A DNA stretch of 64,000 bases from contig NZ_JAGJDY010000001.1 of the NCBI RefSeq assembly GCF_018100795.1, positions 434,001-498,000 on the forward strand, read 5' to 3'. The notes beneath the pieces are model-generated. The model did not search any database. It was not told the DNA's origin and saw nothing but the letters and a program-made list of their open reading frames with translations. This DNA is from Alteromonas sp. MMG017 (GTDB lineage: Bacteria; Pseudomonadota; Gammaproteobacteria; Enterobacterales; Alteromonadaceae). Shown piece by piece: positions 1-11,625 of the stretch (the stretch's first letter is position 1; each line of letters starts with the position of its first letter). The translations under genes and the position numbers were made by a program.

Positions 1-1
1 A

Positions 2-418
2 GCCACCAGCTTGGGCTGCAAAGTGATATTTGAAGCCAAAGGCAGCAACTTAAACACAGCCTTGGCGCAAGCCACCGAATGGAGCATGTCGAATGGCTTT
101 AGCCACCAACTTATCTTGCCTGCAGATATTGCTCGGCTAGAGGAAAAAGAGCTGAATTCTATTGCGGCGCTTGCTTCAGGCGACACCTCGGTAGTCATTG
201 GCAGTGCGTATGATGGCGGCACCAACGCACTATGCACCACGCCCCCTAACGCTATTGATTTTGCATTTGGTAAATCATCATCTTATGAGCACCATCAGGC
301 AGCCATGGAAAAAGGCTTAAAGTGCGTGACCGTTCAGCCTAAATACTTAAGTCAAGACATCGACCATCCAGACGATCTTCGTCACGTGAATGACGTTGTC
401 GATTCTTTGATTGCTTAA
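2..418 (+). CDS. cofC: 2-phospho-L-lactate (or PEP/3PG) guanylyltransferase, C-terminal part
   Basis: This is the last 138 codons of a gene whose reading frame is open to the left edge, so the start lies outside the window. The fragment shows CofC/FbiD nucleotidyltransferase features: the L-P-A-D-I loop where the metal-binding Asp sits, the D-G-G-T-N-A-L motif and the F-G-K-S-S...H segment. CofC activates the three-carbon phospho acid with GTP at the start of coenzyme F420 side-chain assembly. It is followed after 10 bp by cofE and then by npdG, which supports the assignment strongly. Which acid it uses (phospholactate, PEP or 3-phosphoglycerate) cannot be told from this fragment. Confidence 0.9.
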   Translation, partial: ATSLGCKVIFEAKGSNLNTALAQATEWSMSNGFSHQLILPADIARLEEKELNSIAALASGDTSVVIGSAYDGGTNALCTTPPNAIDFAFGKSSSYEHHQAAMEKGLKCVTVQPKYLSQDIDHPDDLRHVNDVVDSLIA

Positions 419-428
419 GGTAGAAAAT

Positions 429-1211
429 ATGCGAGCACTTACCATCAATACCATAGAAGGCTTACCGGATATTCGCGAAGGCGACAATCTTGTGGGCTTG
501 ATAATTGAAAAGCTTACCGCACAGCAACAGGTTTTGCGTGAAAGCGATGTACTGGTTATAGCCCAAAAAATCATATCAAAAGCCGAAGGCGCAGTTTGCC
601 ATATTGACGATATTACTCCTACCGAAGAAGCCATCGACGTGGCTGAAAAGGTAAATAAAGACCCTCGTAAAGTTACCGTCATTCTGTCCGAATCTACCCG
701 CTTGGTAAAAGTGCATAAACACCCTGCGGCCAACGAAGGGATTATTATAACCGAGCACAGATTAGGTCATATAAGTGCCAATGCTGCGGTGGATGAATCG
801 AATACCGACAACCCAGGCGAACTGATTTTATTGCCTAAAGACCCTGATGCCAGCGCTCGCATTATTGCTGAAGGCTTATGCAAATATTACGGCGCACCAA
901 AGCACAGTATTGGGGTAGTGATAAGCGACACCTTTGGCCGCCCATGGCGTTTAGGCCAAACCAACGTGGCCATTGGCGTAGCGAATGTGCCTGCGCTAAA
1001 CCCACTTTATGGTGAATGTGATGCGTGGGGTCGCCCCCTAAAAGTTACCGCACCAGCCCTTGCCGATGAACTTGCCGCAGCCTCAGGCTTGTTGATGAGT
1101 AAACAAGGTAAGTGCCCCGTTATTTTATTTAAAGGGCTTGAATGGGAAAGTAACCCAGACAGTAAAGCCTCAGACCTGTTAAGACCAACCCAAGAGGATT
1201 TATTCGCATGA
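429..1211 (+). CDS. cofE: Coenzyme F420-0:L-glutamate ligase
   Basis: A 260-residue protein that adds glutamate residues to F420-0 using GTP, giving the gamma-glutamyl tail. Recognised from the N-terminal [11 protein letters not shown] segment, the I-S-K-A-E-G motif and the [10 protein letters not shown]...Q-T-N-V-A-I-G motif typical of CofE. It is the stand-alone CofE form, without the nitroreductase-like C-terminal domain of mycobacterial FbiB. The frame is open further upstream to a TTG at 411, but the ATG at 429 is preferred: AAGG at 417-420 lies 8 bp upstream, and the family N-terminus begins just after it. The end overlaps npdG by an ATGA junction, so the two are translationally coupled. 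Confidence 0.94.
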   Translation: MRALTINTIEGLPDIREGDNLVGLIIEKLTAQQQVLRESDVLVIAQKIISKAEGAVCHIDDITPTEEAIDVAEKVNKDPRKVTVILSESTRLVKVHKHPAANEGIIITEHRLGHISANAAVDESNTDNPGELILLPKDPDASARIIAEGLCKYYGAPKHSIGVVISDTFGRPWRLGQTNVAIGVANVPALNPLYGECDAWGRPLKVTAPALADELAAASGLLMSKQGKCPVILFKGLEWESNPDSKASDLLRPTQEDLFA

Positions 1212-1888
1212 AGATTGCTATTTTAGGCGGCACTGGCCCGCAAGGCTCAGGGCTAGCAAAACGCTTCGCCCTAGCGGGAATAGACGTTGTTATTGGTTCA
1301 CGAGACGGTGAACGGGCAGCAGAAAAAGCCATAGCACTACAAGAATCTATTGCATCGGCAAGTACTGCTACCACTGGCACCATCAGCGGCACTGATACTA
1401 TTGCAGCCACATCGGCGGCTGATGAATTCGTGATTATCTCAGTACCCTGGGCCGCGCATCACGCTACGTTAGATCAAATCCGCCCATTGCTTCGCGACAA
1501 AGTTGTTATCGACATTGTTGTGCCTTTAGCTGAAAACAACCCTAAAGCAGTTGCTATGCCACCAGAAGGCTCGGCCACAGAGTCTGCACAAGCACTATTG
1601 GGAGACGACTATGCCGTAGTAGGAGCACTTCATAATGTCTCAGCTGTCACCCTTAACAACCTTGAGCAAAGCATTAACTGCGACATTTTGGTGTGCGGTA
1701 ATCAACTAGAAGCTAAAAACAAAGTGATTGGATTGCTAGATAGCTTAGGCGTGCAAAGTTACAACGCTGGCCTAGCGGAAAGTGCACGCTGTATTGAAGC
1801 CATTACCCCTATTTTAATTCGCTTAAACATATCCAAAGCAGTGCCATTTAGTCATGCGGGGATTCGTATTTGCCCGCCAGATCATTAA
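1208..1888 (+). CDS. npdG: NADPH-dependent F420 reductase (F420:NADP oxidoreductase)
   Basis: A 226-residue Rossmann-fold enzyme transferring hydride between F420 and NADP, which would supply reduced F420 to the next gene's enzyme. Seen directly: the N-terminal [11 protein letters not shown] dinucleotide loop, followed by V-I-G-S-R, where the Ser-Arg pair fits NADP phosphate recognition. The length matches the family (about 220 residues). It overlaps cofE by 4 bp. Beta-hydroxyacid dehydrogenase relatives share the fold, but the GGTGxxGxGLA signature and the cofC-cofE context point to the F420 enzyme. Confidence 0.9.
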   Translation: MKIAILGGTGPQGSGLAKRFALAGIDVVIGSRDGERAAEKAIALQESIASASTATTGTISGTDTIAATSAADEFVIISVPWAAHHATLDQIRPLLRDKVVIDIVVPLAENNPKAVAMPPEGSATESAQALLGDDYAVVGALHNVSAVTLNNLEQSINCDILVCGNQLEAKNKVIGLLDSLGVQSYNAGLAESARCIEAITPILIRLNISKAVPFSHAGIRICPPDH

Positions 1889-1910
1889 ACCGCGATGTGA
1901 AAAACAATGT

Positions 1911-1948
1911 AAGCCGCTAGTGATTAGCTACTCGTTGTTAGCGGCTAA
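1911..1948. repeat. Inverted repeat between npdG and the LLM gene
   Basis: An 8-bp perfect stem, AGCCGCTA at 1912-1919 with TAGCGGCT at 1939-1946, separated by about 19 nt in the 115-bp gap. No run of T follows, so it is not a classical terminator. It may be an mRNA-processing or attenuation structure inside the F420 operon. Confidence 0.35.
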
Positions 1949-2003
1949 ATAAATTAAGCAAAGACACGTATTAAACAAAATAGAAAAAGCAGAGGAAGAA
2001 CTC

Positions 2004-3005
2004 ATGGAATTTGGTATCACTTTTAAAGGCTTTGTTAGCCCAGATCGTGCCCGTAAGTTAGTAAAAATGGCTGAAGAAGCCGGTTTCGATTATTGCTGGT
2101 TTTACGATTCGCACATTCTTTGGCGTGAGTCATTCGTGGCAATGGCAATGTGTATGGAGCACACCACCAAAATGCGCTTTGGCCCGTGTGTAACCAACCC
2201 TAACGTACGTGATTGGTCGGTAGCGGCAAGTTTGTACGCCAGTTTGGCACTACAAAGTAATGGCCGTTTCGACATTGGTTTAGGCCGGGGCGATTCTTCT
2301 ATGCGCGTAATGGGTAAAAAGCCTGCGAACCTCGCCCGCTTAACCGAATTCACTCATAAAGTGAAAGCCATGGTGCGCGGTGAAGAAGTCATGTACGGCG
2401 AATGCGAAAAGCCGGTTAAATTCCCATGGGCAACAGGCTATGAACTACCTGTATGGGTAGGCGCTTATGGCCCGAAAGCCCTAGCAGTAGCTGGCGAGCA
2501 TGGCGATGGCGTTATTCTTCAAATTGGTGACCCCGATTTGGTGCAGTGGTTTGGCCAGCAGTGCCAAGATGCAGGGAACAAAGTTGAGCGCGACATGAGC
2601 AACTTTAAAGTACAAGCCGCTGCGCCTGCTTATTTCGGTGATATGGAAACCTGTATTGAAAAAACCAAATGGTTCCCAGCCATGGTAGGTAATCACGTAG
2701 CTGACATTGTTGAAAAATACGGTACAGATTCAGGCTTAGTACCAAAAAGCTTAACCGATTATATTGAACAACGTCGTGGCTACGATTATTCGAAGCATGG
2801 TCAAAGTGATAACCCTTACCTAGACTTTATTACTGACGACATCGTAAAAAGCTTCTGTGTATTGGGTGAAGCTGAAGATCACATTACTAAAATCCAAGCG
2901 CTTAAAAACGCTGGAACCACGCAATTTAATATCTATTTAGATAACGGTGATGAAGAAAATATTATCACTCGTTACGGCAAAGAAGTTATCCCTGCTTTCC
3001 GCTAA
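2004..3005 (+). CDS. LLM-class F420-dependent oxidoreductase
   Basis: A 333-residue luciferase-like TIM-barrel oxidoreductase. The N-terminal F-K-G-F-V-S-P...E-E-A-G-F-D-Y-C-W-F-Y-D-S-H segment, the R-F-D-I-G-L-G-R-G-D-S-S motif and P-V-W-V-G-A-Y-G-P-K-A-L are characteristic of the F420-using branch; from memory it resembles TIGR03842, the family named after a Colwellia protein. The Shine-Dalgarno GAGGAAG lies about 5 bp upstream of the ATG. It follows cofC-cofE-npdG on the same strand, so it is the likely consumer of the reduced F420 made by this operon. The substrate is unknown. F420 rather than FMN use is inferred from family and context. Confidence 0.88.
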   Translation: MEFGITFKGFVSPDRARKLVKMAEEAGFDYCWFYDSHILWRESFVAMAMCMEHTTKMRFGPCVTNPNVRDWSVAASLYASLALQSNGRFDIGLGRGDSSMRVMGKKPANLARLTEFTHKVKAMVRGEEVMYGECEKPVKFPWATGYELPVWVGAYGPKALAVAGEHGDGVILQIGDPDLVQWFGQQCQDAGNKVERDMSNFKVQAAAPAYFGDMETCIEKTKWFPAMVGNHVADIVEKYGTDSGLVPKSLTDYIEQRRGYDYSKHGQSDNPYLDFITDDIVKSFCVLGEAEDHITKIQALKNAGTTQFNIYLDNGDEENIITRYGKEVIPAFR

Positions 3006-3402
3006 ATTCGATGACTAGCCTAGGGCAAGTTTCACGTAAATTATTGTCATTTAATTTGCGCGTAACTTAGCCCTACGCTATCGCATTTTCTTATACCCAT
3101 ATCAACTAATCCTTCACCCCAAAACAGCTTTGACGCCCCAAAACCCTCACTTTATCTATAAATATTATCTACTTAAGAACAAACCGTTCGAAGTAACCAA
3201 TACTGTCTTATTGTTAATATATTGTAAATTTAGGAAAGTAAGTGCCGCTTAGTTTCATAAACATGAAACATGACTTCGACACATGAATATTTACCCCTTG
3301 GTAAAACCCCTTTAGTTTCGTTAGAACAAAAGTTAATCAAATAAAAAACAAAAAAATACTTCTATGTAGTTTGTAGATGTAACAACAACAAGAAGGGAAC
3401 AC
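3006..3402. other. 397-bp intergenic region before the first TonB receptor
   Basis: No gene seen. Near its left end is an inverted repeat (about 11 bp, 3021-3031 with 3064-3075, one bulged base) that could end the F420 transcript. The rest is AT-rich and probably holds the promoter of the receptor gene, whose ribosome-binding site AAGGGA lies just before 3403. Confidence 0.5.
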
Positions 3403-5721
3403 ATGATGAAATCGAAACAGACGCTATGCGCTTTAGCAATAGGATTAGCACTTCAATCTTCATACACTGCAGCAGCAGATTCGGTGGTACTTGAAAAAAT
3501 TACGGTTACTTCGCAAAAGCGTGAGCAATACATAAACGATGTAAGTATTGCGGTAACTGCATTTAGTGGCGAACAGATGGAGTCATTGGGCTTTGAAAGC
3601 AGCACCGACCTCATTGCATTTACGCCAGGTGTTTCCCTAGCTGGTGATATTGGTGGTCAACGTGCCATCTTTAACATTCGTGGTGTGGTACAAAACGATT
3701 ACGCCGACATTGCTGAAGCACCTGTAGCGGTTTACGTAGATGGCGGGTATTTAGCCAGTACACAAGCGCAAACATTTGGTTTATTCGATATATCTCGTGT
3801 TGAAATATTAAAAGGCCCTCAAGGCACCCTTTTTGGCCGTAACGCCACTGGCGGTATGGTAAATACGATTACTGCTAAGCCTACTGAAGAAGTGGAAGGC
3901 TACGCTGAACTTACCTTTGCCAGTTTCGAGCAAAAACGCTTTGAAGGCGCAGTATCTGGTGCACTAAGCGATAAAGTATCTGGCCGTATTTCTGTTATGG
4001 CCAACAGAATGGGTAACATTTTAGAAAACGTATACGAAGATGAAGCAGCGCCAGATACTCGCGCCGGAAGCATTGGCGGCGGTGAAGACGGTTACAACGA
4101 TGACACCAAAGCGTTTCGCGCGCAGTTAAACTTCGATTTAAGTGCGAATTCAAATTTATTAGTTAGCGCAAACTGGGCCGATACCACAAAAAGTGAAGGC
4201 CCTTATCAAGTGGTGAATACCACAGAAGTTAAAGACGCTGCAGGTAATGTTATCGATGTTATTTATGCCGCTGATGATCCACTAGGCTGTGACACTATTC
4301 AAGCTGGGGCTTGTGTAGACGGAAACTTTAACGGCGACCCACTGCGCCCAGTTCAAGGCGGTGATTTCAACGGTAACATCGACCCTGATGGCAGCGGCGA
4401 GAAAGTAAATAAAGATTTCGCTTTTGACGATCAAAACAAAATTAAGTCTCGCGGCCTAGCGGCAACCTATGAATATGACTTCGATGACTTCACCTTTACC
4501 TCGGTGACCGACTGGAAAAACTTCACCCGTGTTATCGGCCTAGATTCGGATCAAACCGCGTCACCAGAATTGATTTTCCAGTCAGATGGCGACATTACCC
4601 AGTTCAGTGAAGAGTTGCGAGTAAGCGGCAACACCATGAACAGTAAATGGGTAGCAGGTTTTTATTACTTAAGCATTGAAACCGACTACTTACAAGGTCT
4701 AGCAGCAAGCCCAACGGGTGGTTATTTAGCCGGTGAAGAGCAAAATACATTAGCCACTATCGATACCGATTCATACTCAGTATTTGGGCAAATCGACTAC
4801 GATTTAACCGACGAACTCGTACTAGTATCGGGCTTACGTTTAGTACGTGAAAATAAGTCGATGGACGGCCAATTGCGCCAAAACGCTAACTTGGTAGACC
4901 GAGATATTGAAGTAGATTACAGCCTTGATCCATTGGTAGATGTAGCCATGGATAACGATGAAACCATGTGGTCTGCAAAGCTTCAGTTAGACTATAAACC
5001 AAACTCAGACACCCTATTGTACGCGGGTATCAACCGAGGCGTAAAAGCAGGTAACTTCAACGCGCCTTTAGGCGGTAGTTTTAGCACCTACGACGCCGAA
5101 GTACTTCTCGCCTATGAAGCAGGTGCTAAGCTAACTTTAATGGACGGCAAAGCACAATTAAACAGCAGTATTTTCTACTATGACTACTCTGATTATCAGT
5201 CGTTCTCATGGGTAAACAATGCCGGTGTGGTTTTCAACGAAGACGCCCAATTTACCGGTGCTGAAGTTGAACTACTATTAAACCCCATTGATGCGTTAGA
5301 CATCATGTTTGGCGTGTCTTACACCGATGCAGTGGTAGAAGATTTAGAAGTGGCTTCAGGCGTATTTGTAGACACCACTCCACCGTATACACCTGAATGG
5401 CAATCATCTGGTTTAGTACGCTATACGTGGGATATAGACAGCGGCAGCGTTGCGGCATTGGTAAGCGGTTCATACCAGTCAGAATCTTTCCACAATGCTC
5501 GTAACTTTACGGCGCATACCATCGAAAGCCACTTCAAAGCCGATGCTCGCATTACCTGGACTGACAAAGAAGATTTATGGAGCGTAGCCGCTTACGTAGA
5601 TAACTTGACCGATTCAGATCACGAATTAATTGGTTTTGACGTATCAGGCTTCTACGGTACTTCGCAAATTTCTTACGCTAAGCCACGCACTTACGGCGTT
5701 ACCGTTAGACGTAATTTCTAA
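3403..5721 (+). CDS. TonB-dependent outer-membrane receptor
   Basis: A 772-residue receptor for TonB/ExbBD-energised uptake across the outer membrane. A signal peptide of about 25 residues ends near T-A-A-A, and a TonB-box-like segment (E-K-I-T-V-T-S) follows. The plug domain spans about residues 35-170, with the typical N-I-R-G-V and V-E-I-L-K-G-P-Q-G-T-L-F-G-R-N-A-T-G-G motifs, and the beta barrel ends in the aromatic residue of R-R-N-F. It belongs to the general catabolite-type receptors (FecA/iroN-like annotation in databases), and the ligand cannot be read from sequence. It lies 397 bp downstream of the F420 operon on the same strand, so a functional link is possible but unproven. Confidence 0.93.
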   Translation: MMKSKQTLCALAIGLALQSSYTAAADSVVLEKITVTSQKREQYINDVSIAVTAFSGEQMESLGFESSTDLIAFTPGVSLAGDIGGQRAIFNIRGVVQNDYADIAEAPVAVYVDGGYLASTQAQTFGLFDISRVEILKGPQGTLFGRNATGGMVNTITAKPTEEVEGYAELTFASFEQKRFEGAVSGALSDKVSGRISVMANRMGNILENVYEDEAAPDTRAGSIGGGEDGYNDDTKAFRAQLNFDLSANSNLLVSANWADTTKSEGPYQVVNTTEVKDAAGNVIDVIYAADDPLGCDTIQAGACVDGNFNGDPLRPVQGGDFNGNIDPDGSGEKVNKDFAFDDQNKIKSRGLAATYEYDFDDFTFTSVTDWKNFTRVIGLDSDQTASPELIFQSDGDITQFSEELRVSGNTMNSKWVAGFYYLSIETDYLQGLAASPTGGYLAGEEQNTLATIDTDSYSVFGQIDYDLTDELVLVSGLRLVRENKSMDGQLRQNANLVDRDIEVDYSLDPLVDVAMDNDETMWSAKLQLDYKPNSDTLLYAGINRGVKAGNFNAPLGGSFSTYDAEVLLAYEAGAKLTLMDGKAQLNSSIFYYDYSDYQSFSWVNNAGVVFNEDAQFTGAEVELLLNPIDALDIMFGVSYTDAVVEDLEVASGVFVDTTPPYTPEWQSSGLVRYTWDIDSGSVAALVSGSYQSESFHNARNFTAHTIESHFKADARITWTDKEDLWSVAAYVDNLTDSDHELIGFDVSGFYGTSQISYAKPRTYGVTVRRNF

Positions 5722-5780
5722 TCGATGAAAGGTTAGCTGCGGATACAAATATAAAACCGCTCAACGAACATCCTGTAAGC

Positions 5781-5806
5781 AAAGGCCCCTTTTAGGGGCC
5801 TTTTTA
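5781..5806 (+). terminator. Rho-independent terminator of the receptor gene
   Basis: Hairpin AAAGGCCCC-TTTTA-GGGGCCTTT followed by further T residues, 60 bp after the receptor stop codon. Confidence 0.9.
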
Positions 5807-5889
5807 TCGTTTATTTACATGAATATAATTTAATCACACTTAACCACTTATACCTTCCCTCCCTTTAGCAAACAATAGCGAACTCACCT

Positions 5890-5944
5890 TAGAAACCTTC
5901 TGCAGCATCGATGCTGCCAGCAGAGGCCCTACACATCCCTCCCT
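5890..5944. repeat. Partial, diverged copy of the palindromic element
   Basis: The segment AGAAACCTTCTGCAGCATCG and the following bases match the first half of the 5970-6070 element (AGAAACCTTCTACAGCATGG, then GATGCTG and AGAGGCCC) with scattered changes. It runs into a CCCTCCCTC tail like the arm of the full copy. It reads as a decayed second copy 80 bp away. Confidence 0.65.
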
Positions 5945-5969
5945 CTCTAAAACTTCAAGGTTTGCTAGA

Positions 5970-6070
5970 GGGGGAGGGTGTGTTTCTCAGAAACCTTCTA
6001 CAGCATGGATGCTGTAGAGAGGCCCCATGGAAGGGTCTACGCCGTGTTTCTGAGGAACACACCCTCCCCC
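5970..6070. repeat. 101-bp palindromic repeat element
   Basis: The two 25-bp arms (5970-5994 and 6046-6070) are inverted copies differing at one base; each starts or ends with a GGGGGAGGGTGTG/CACACCCTCCCCC block. The centre carries its own palindrome, CTACAGCATGGATGCTGTAG (5998-6017). The whole can fold into a long cruciform or RNA stem. It is noncoding: the open frame crossing it (5911-6093) has no homology or ribosome-binding site. The structure resembles dispersed REP/BIME-like elements of gammaproteobacteria, and mobility by a REP-associated transposase is inference. Confidence 0.85.
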
Positions 6071-6131
6071 AACCACGCCAAATCAAGGCTTGAAATTTCA
6101 ATTTCTTTCGCTTTATACTAAATACAGTTAC

Positions 6132-6228
6132 TTGTCGGAGTGCTCAACTGAATTAACCCAGTGAGCTGAGACCGCGAAAGCGGGATCCGTTGAACCTGAT
6201 CAGGCTAATACCTGCGAAGGGAACAAGA
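6132..6228 (+). promoter_or_regulatory. TPP riboswitch (THI element)
   Basis: All parts of the thi-box are visible: closing stem CTTGT (6132-6136) with ACAAG (6224-6228), the CTGAGA core at 6167-6172, the variable P3 hairpin CCGCGAAAGCGG, then GAACCTGATC and the TAATACCTGCG...GGGAA segment. It lies 168 bp upstream of thiC, so thiamine pyrophosphate should repress the downstream operon. Confidence 0.97.
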
Positions 6229-6277
6229 AAGTACAAAGTGGTAAGTCGTAAATTGTAAAAGTGAAACCATGTAGTAT

Positions 6278-6305
6278 GGCAAGAATTTATCCTTAGGGAT
6301 TTTGC
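6278..6305 (+). promoter_or_regulatory. Possible riboswitch expression-platform hairpin
   Basis: GGCAA at 6278-6282 can pair with TTGCC at 6301-6305, with an inner ATCC-TTAG-GGAT stem. No T run follows, so control by translation or Rho is more likely than intrinsic termination. The assignment is inference from position between the aptamer and thiC. Confidence 0.35.
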
Positions 6306-6372
6306 CTGCACCACCGGTTATGCTTTTGCGCCTTTTGTATTCTCTCCTCCACTCCTGACAAGCATTTTATAA

Positions 6373-9888
<3,516 letters not shown>

Positions 9889-9896
<8 letters not shown>

Positions 9897-10653
9897 TCCG
9901 AATTTGTCTGCCGATGACATTAGCCGCTATAGTCGTCAGTTGCTACTAGATGACATTGACGATGCGGGTCAAGGGCGCCTTCAGCACGCTTTCGCCGTTA
10001 TTATCGGGCTAGGTGGTCTAGGTGCCCTTGCAGCGCGTTACTTGGTAGGGGCCGGAATTGGCAAGGTGCTATTGGTAGACCATGACACCGTTGATAAAAG
10101 CAATATTCACCGGCAAGTGTTATTTAACCAAGCGCATATTGGCCAGCACAAAACTGAGGCAAGCTATGCCCAATTGCGCCTTTTAAACCCCCACACCCAA
10201 ATTGAATTGGCTGAGGTTCAGGCAAATAGCAGTAACTTACCGTCGCTGATATCTGGGGCCCATTGTGTGCTTGATTGTAGCGACAACATCACTACCCGAA
10301 AAGCCATTAATGCCGCTTGCGTAAGTCAGCGCAAAGCGCTTTTTATTGCCGCCGCCAGCCAGTACAGCTGGCAAGCGATAAACCTGCGTTGCAATGGATC
10401 AGACAGTGGTTGTTATGCGTGTCTATTAGCACAAACCACAGTACAAGAAGACTGTATCAGCCAAGGTATTTTAGGCCCAGTGGTAGGCATGGCCGCGTGC
10501 TTCCAAGCTACTCAAGCGCTGCTGTATTTGGCCAACCCCAAGGCAAACATGACATGGGGCCAATACACCATCATGAATGTGGCCACCGCTCAGTTTCAAT
10601 CTTTCTCACTTCCGGCCTACAAGCACTGCGAGGTATGCCAATGTCTAGCATAA
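9889..10653 (+). CDS. thiF: ThiS adenylyltransferase ThiF
   Basis: A 254-residue E1-like enzyme that adenylates the C-terminal Gly-Gly of ThiS for sulfur transfer. It shows the G-L-G-G-L-G-A-L-A nucleotide loop, D-H-D-T-V-D-K-S-N-I-H-R-Q, D-C-S-D-N, and two Cys pairs (G-C-Y-A-C and C-E-V-C) that bind structural zinc. The frame is open from 9826, but the ATG at 9889 gives the conserved N-terminus (L-S-A-D-D-I-S-R-Y-S-R-Q) and overlaps the thiDE stop by 8 bp, as is usual in this operon. Its end overlaps thiS by 13 bp. Confidence 0.95.
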
Positions 10654-10850
10654 GTATTTCACTAAATGGTACACAGGTGAGCTGTGCAGCAAATACGTCG
10701 GTGTTAGCTTTTCTAAACGCCCAAGGCATAAGCCAAGACGGCACTGCTGTGGCTAAAAATGGCAGTATTCTGGCTAAGCCACTTTGGGGTAAAAGCCAAT
10801 TACAACATAACGACAAGCTTGACGTTTTCACGCTTGTAGCAGGAGGGTAA
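10641..10850 (+). CDS. thiS: Sulfur carrier protein ThiS
   Basis: A 69-residue ubiquitin-like sulfur carrier ending in the required Gly-Gly (V-A-G-G), with the I-S-L-N-G-T start and V-A-K-N-G-S-I-L strand typical of ThiS. Adenylated by ThiF and then thiocarboxylated, it delivers sulfur to ThiG. The ATG at 10641 fits best; an in-frame ATG at 10635 would add two residues. It overlaps the end of thiF and is followed directly by the thiG ATG with no gap. Confidence 0.95.
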   Translation: MSSISISLNGTQVSCAANTSVLAFLNAQGISQDGTAVAKNGSILAKPLWGKSQLQHNDKLDVFTLVAGG

Positions 10851-11618
10851 ATGCTTACCTTAGCTAACCAAACATTTTCATCACGTCTATTAATGGGCAC
10901 GGGTAAATTCAGCTCGCCTAGCATAATGAAACGCAGCGTGAAGAGTGCCAAAAGCACTATGGTAACGCTAGCCATGAAACGACTTTCGGCGCATATTGAA
11001 CATGATAATTCCTTAACCTTGTTAAAAGAATTAGACGTGACGCTTTTACCGAACACCTCTGGTGCCAAAAATGCACAAGAAGCTATTTTTGCTGCTGAGC
11101 TAGCTTATGAAGTACTAGGTTCACCATGGATAAAGTTAGAGATTCACCCTGACCAGCAGCACCTTTTACCTGACCCTATCGAAACCTTGCATGCCGCAGA
11201 AGTATTAGTGAAAAAAGGGTTCAATGTGCTGCCTTATTGCCATGCCGACCCTGTGCTATGTCGGCGGTTAGAAGAAGTAGGCTGCGCAGCGGTTATGCCA
11301 TTAGGCGCGCCTATCGGCACCAACCAAGGGTTACAAACGGCGCCTTTTTTACGCATTATTATTGAACAAGCCAATGTGCCCGTTATTGTAGATGCGGGTA
11401 TTGGCAAACCTAGCGAAGCCATGGCTGCCATGGAAATGGGTGCAGATGCTGTATTGGTGAATACGGCTATTGCTACTGCAAGCAATCCTGTTGCCATGGC
11501 GAGTGCTTTTTCTAAAGCCGTTGAAATAGGCCGCAAAGCCTACGAAGCGGGCATGCCCAACACACAGCAACATGCACAGCCTTCTAGCCCCTTAACTCAA
11601 TTTTTGGTGCAGGAGTAA
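10851..11618 (+). CDS. thiG: Thiazole synthase ThiG
   Basis: A 255-residue TIM-barrel enzyme that forms the thiazole phosphate from deoxyxylulose phosphate, dehydroglycine and ThiS thiocarboxylate. Family motifs are clear: [22 protein letters not shown] (Schiff-base lysine strand), [10 protein letters not shown] and V-L-V-N-T-A-I-A. The ATG abuts the thiS stop codon, implying coupled translation. Confidence 0.97.
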   Translation: MLTLANQTFSSRLLMGTGKFSSPSIMKRSVKSAKSTMVTLAMKRLSAHIEHDNSLTLLKELDVTLLPNTSGAKNAQEAIFAAELAYEVLGSPWIKLEIHPDQQHLLPDPIETLHAAEVLVKKGFNVLPYCHADPVLCRRLEEVGCAAVMPLGAPIGTNQGLQTAPFLRIIIEQANVPVIVDAGIGKPSEAMAAMEMGADAVLVNTAIATASNPVAMASAFSKAVEIGRKAYEAGMPNTQQHAQPSSPLTQFLVQE

Positions 11619-11625
11619 TTTAGTT

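Noticed and set aside
5911..6093. 60-codon open frame
   Set aside because: It lies almost wholly inside the palindromic element and its partial copy, with no ribosome-binding site or recognisable product.
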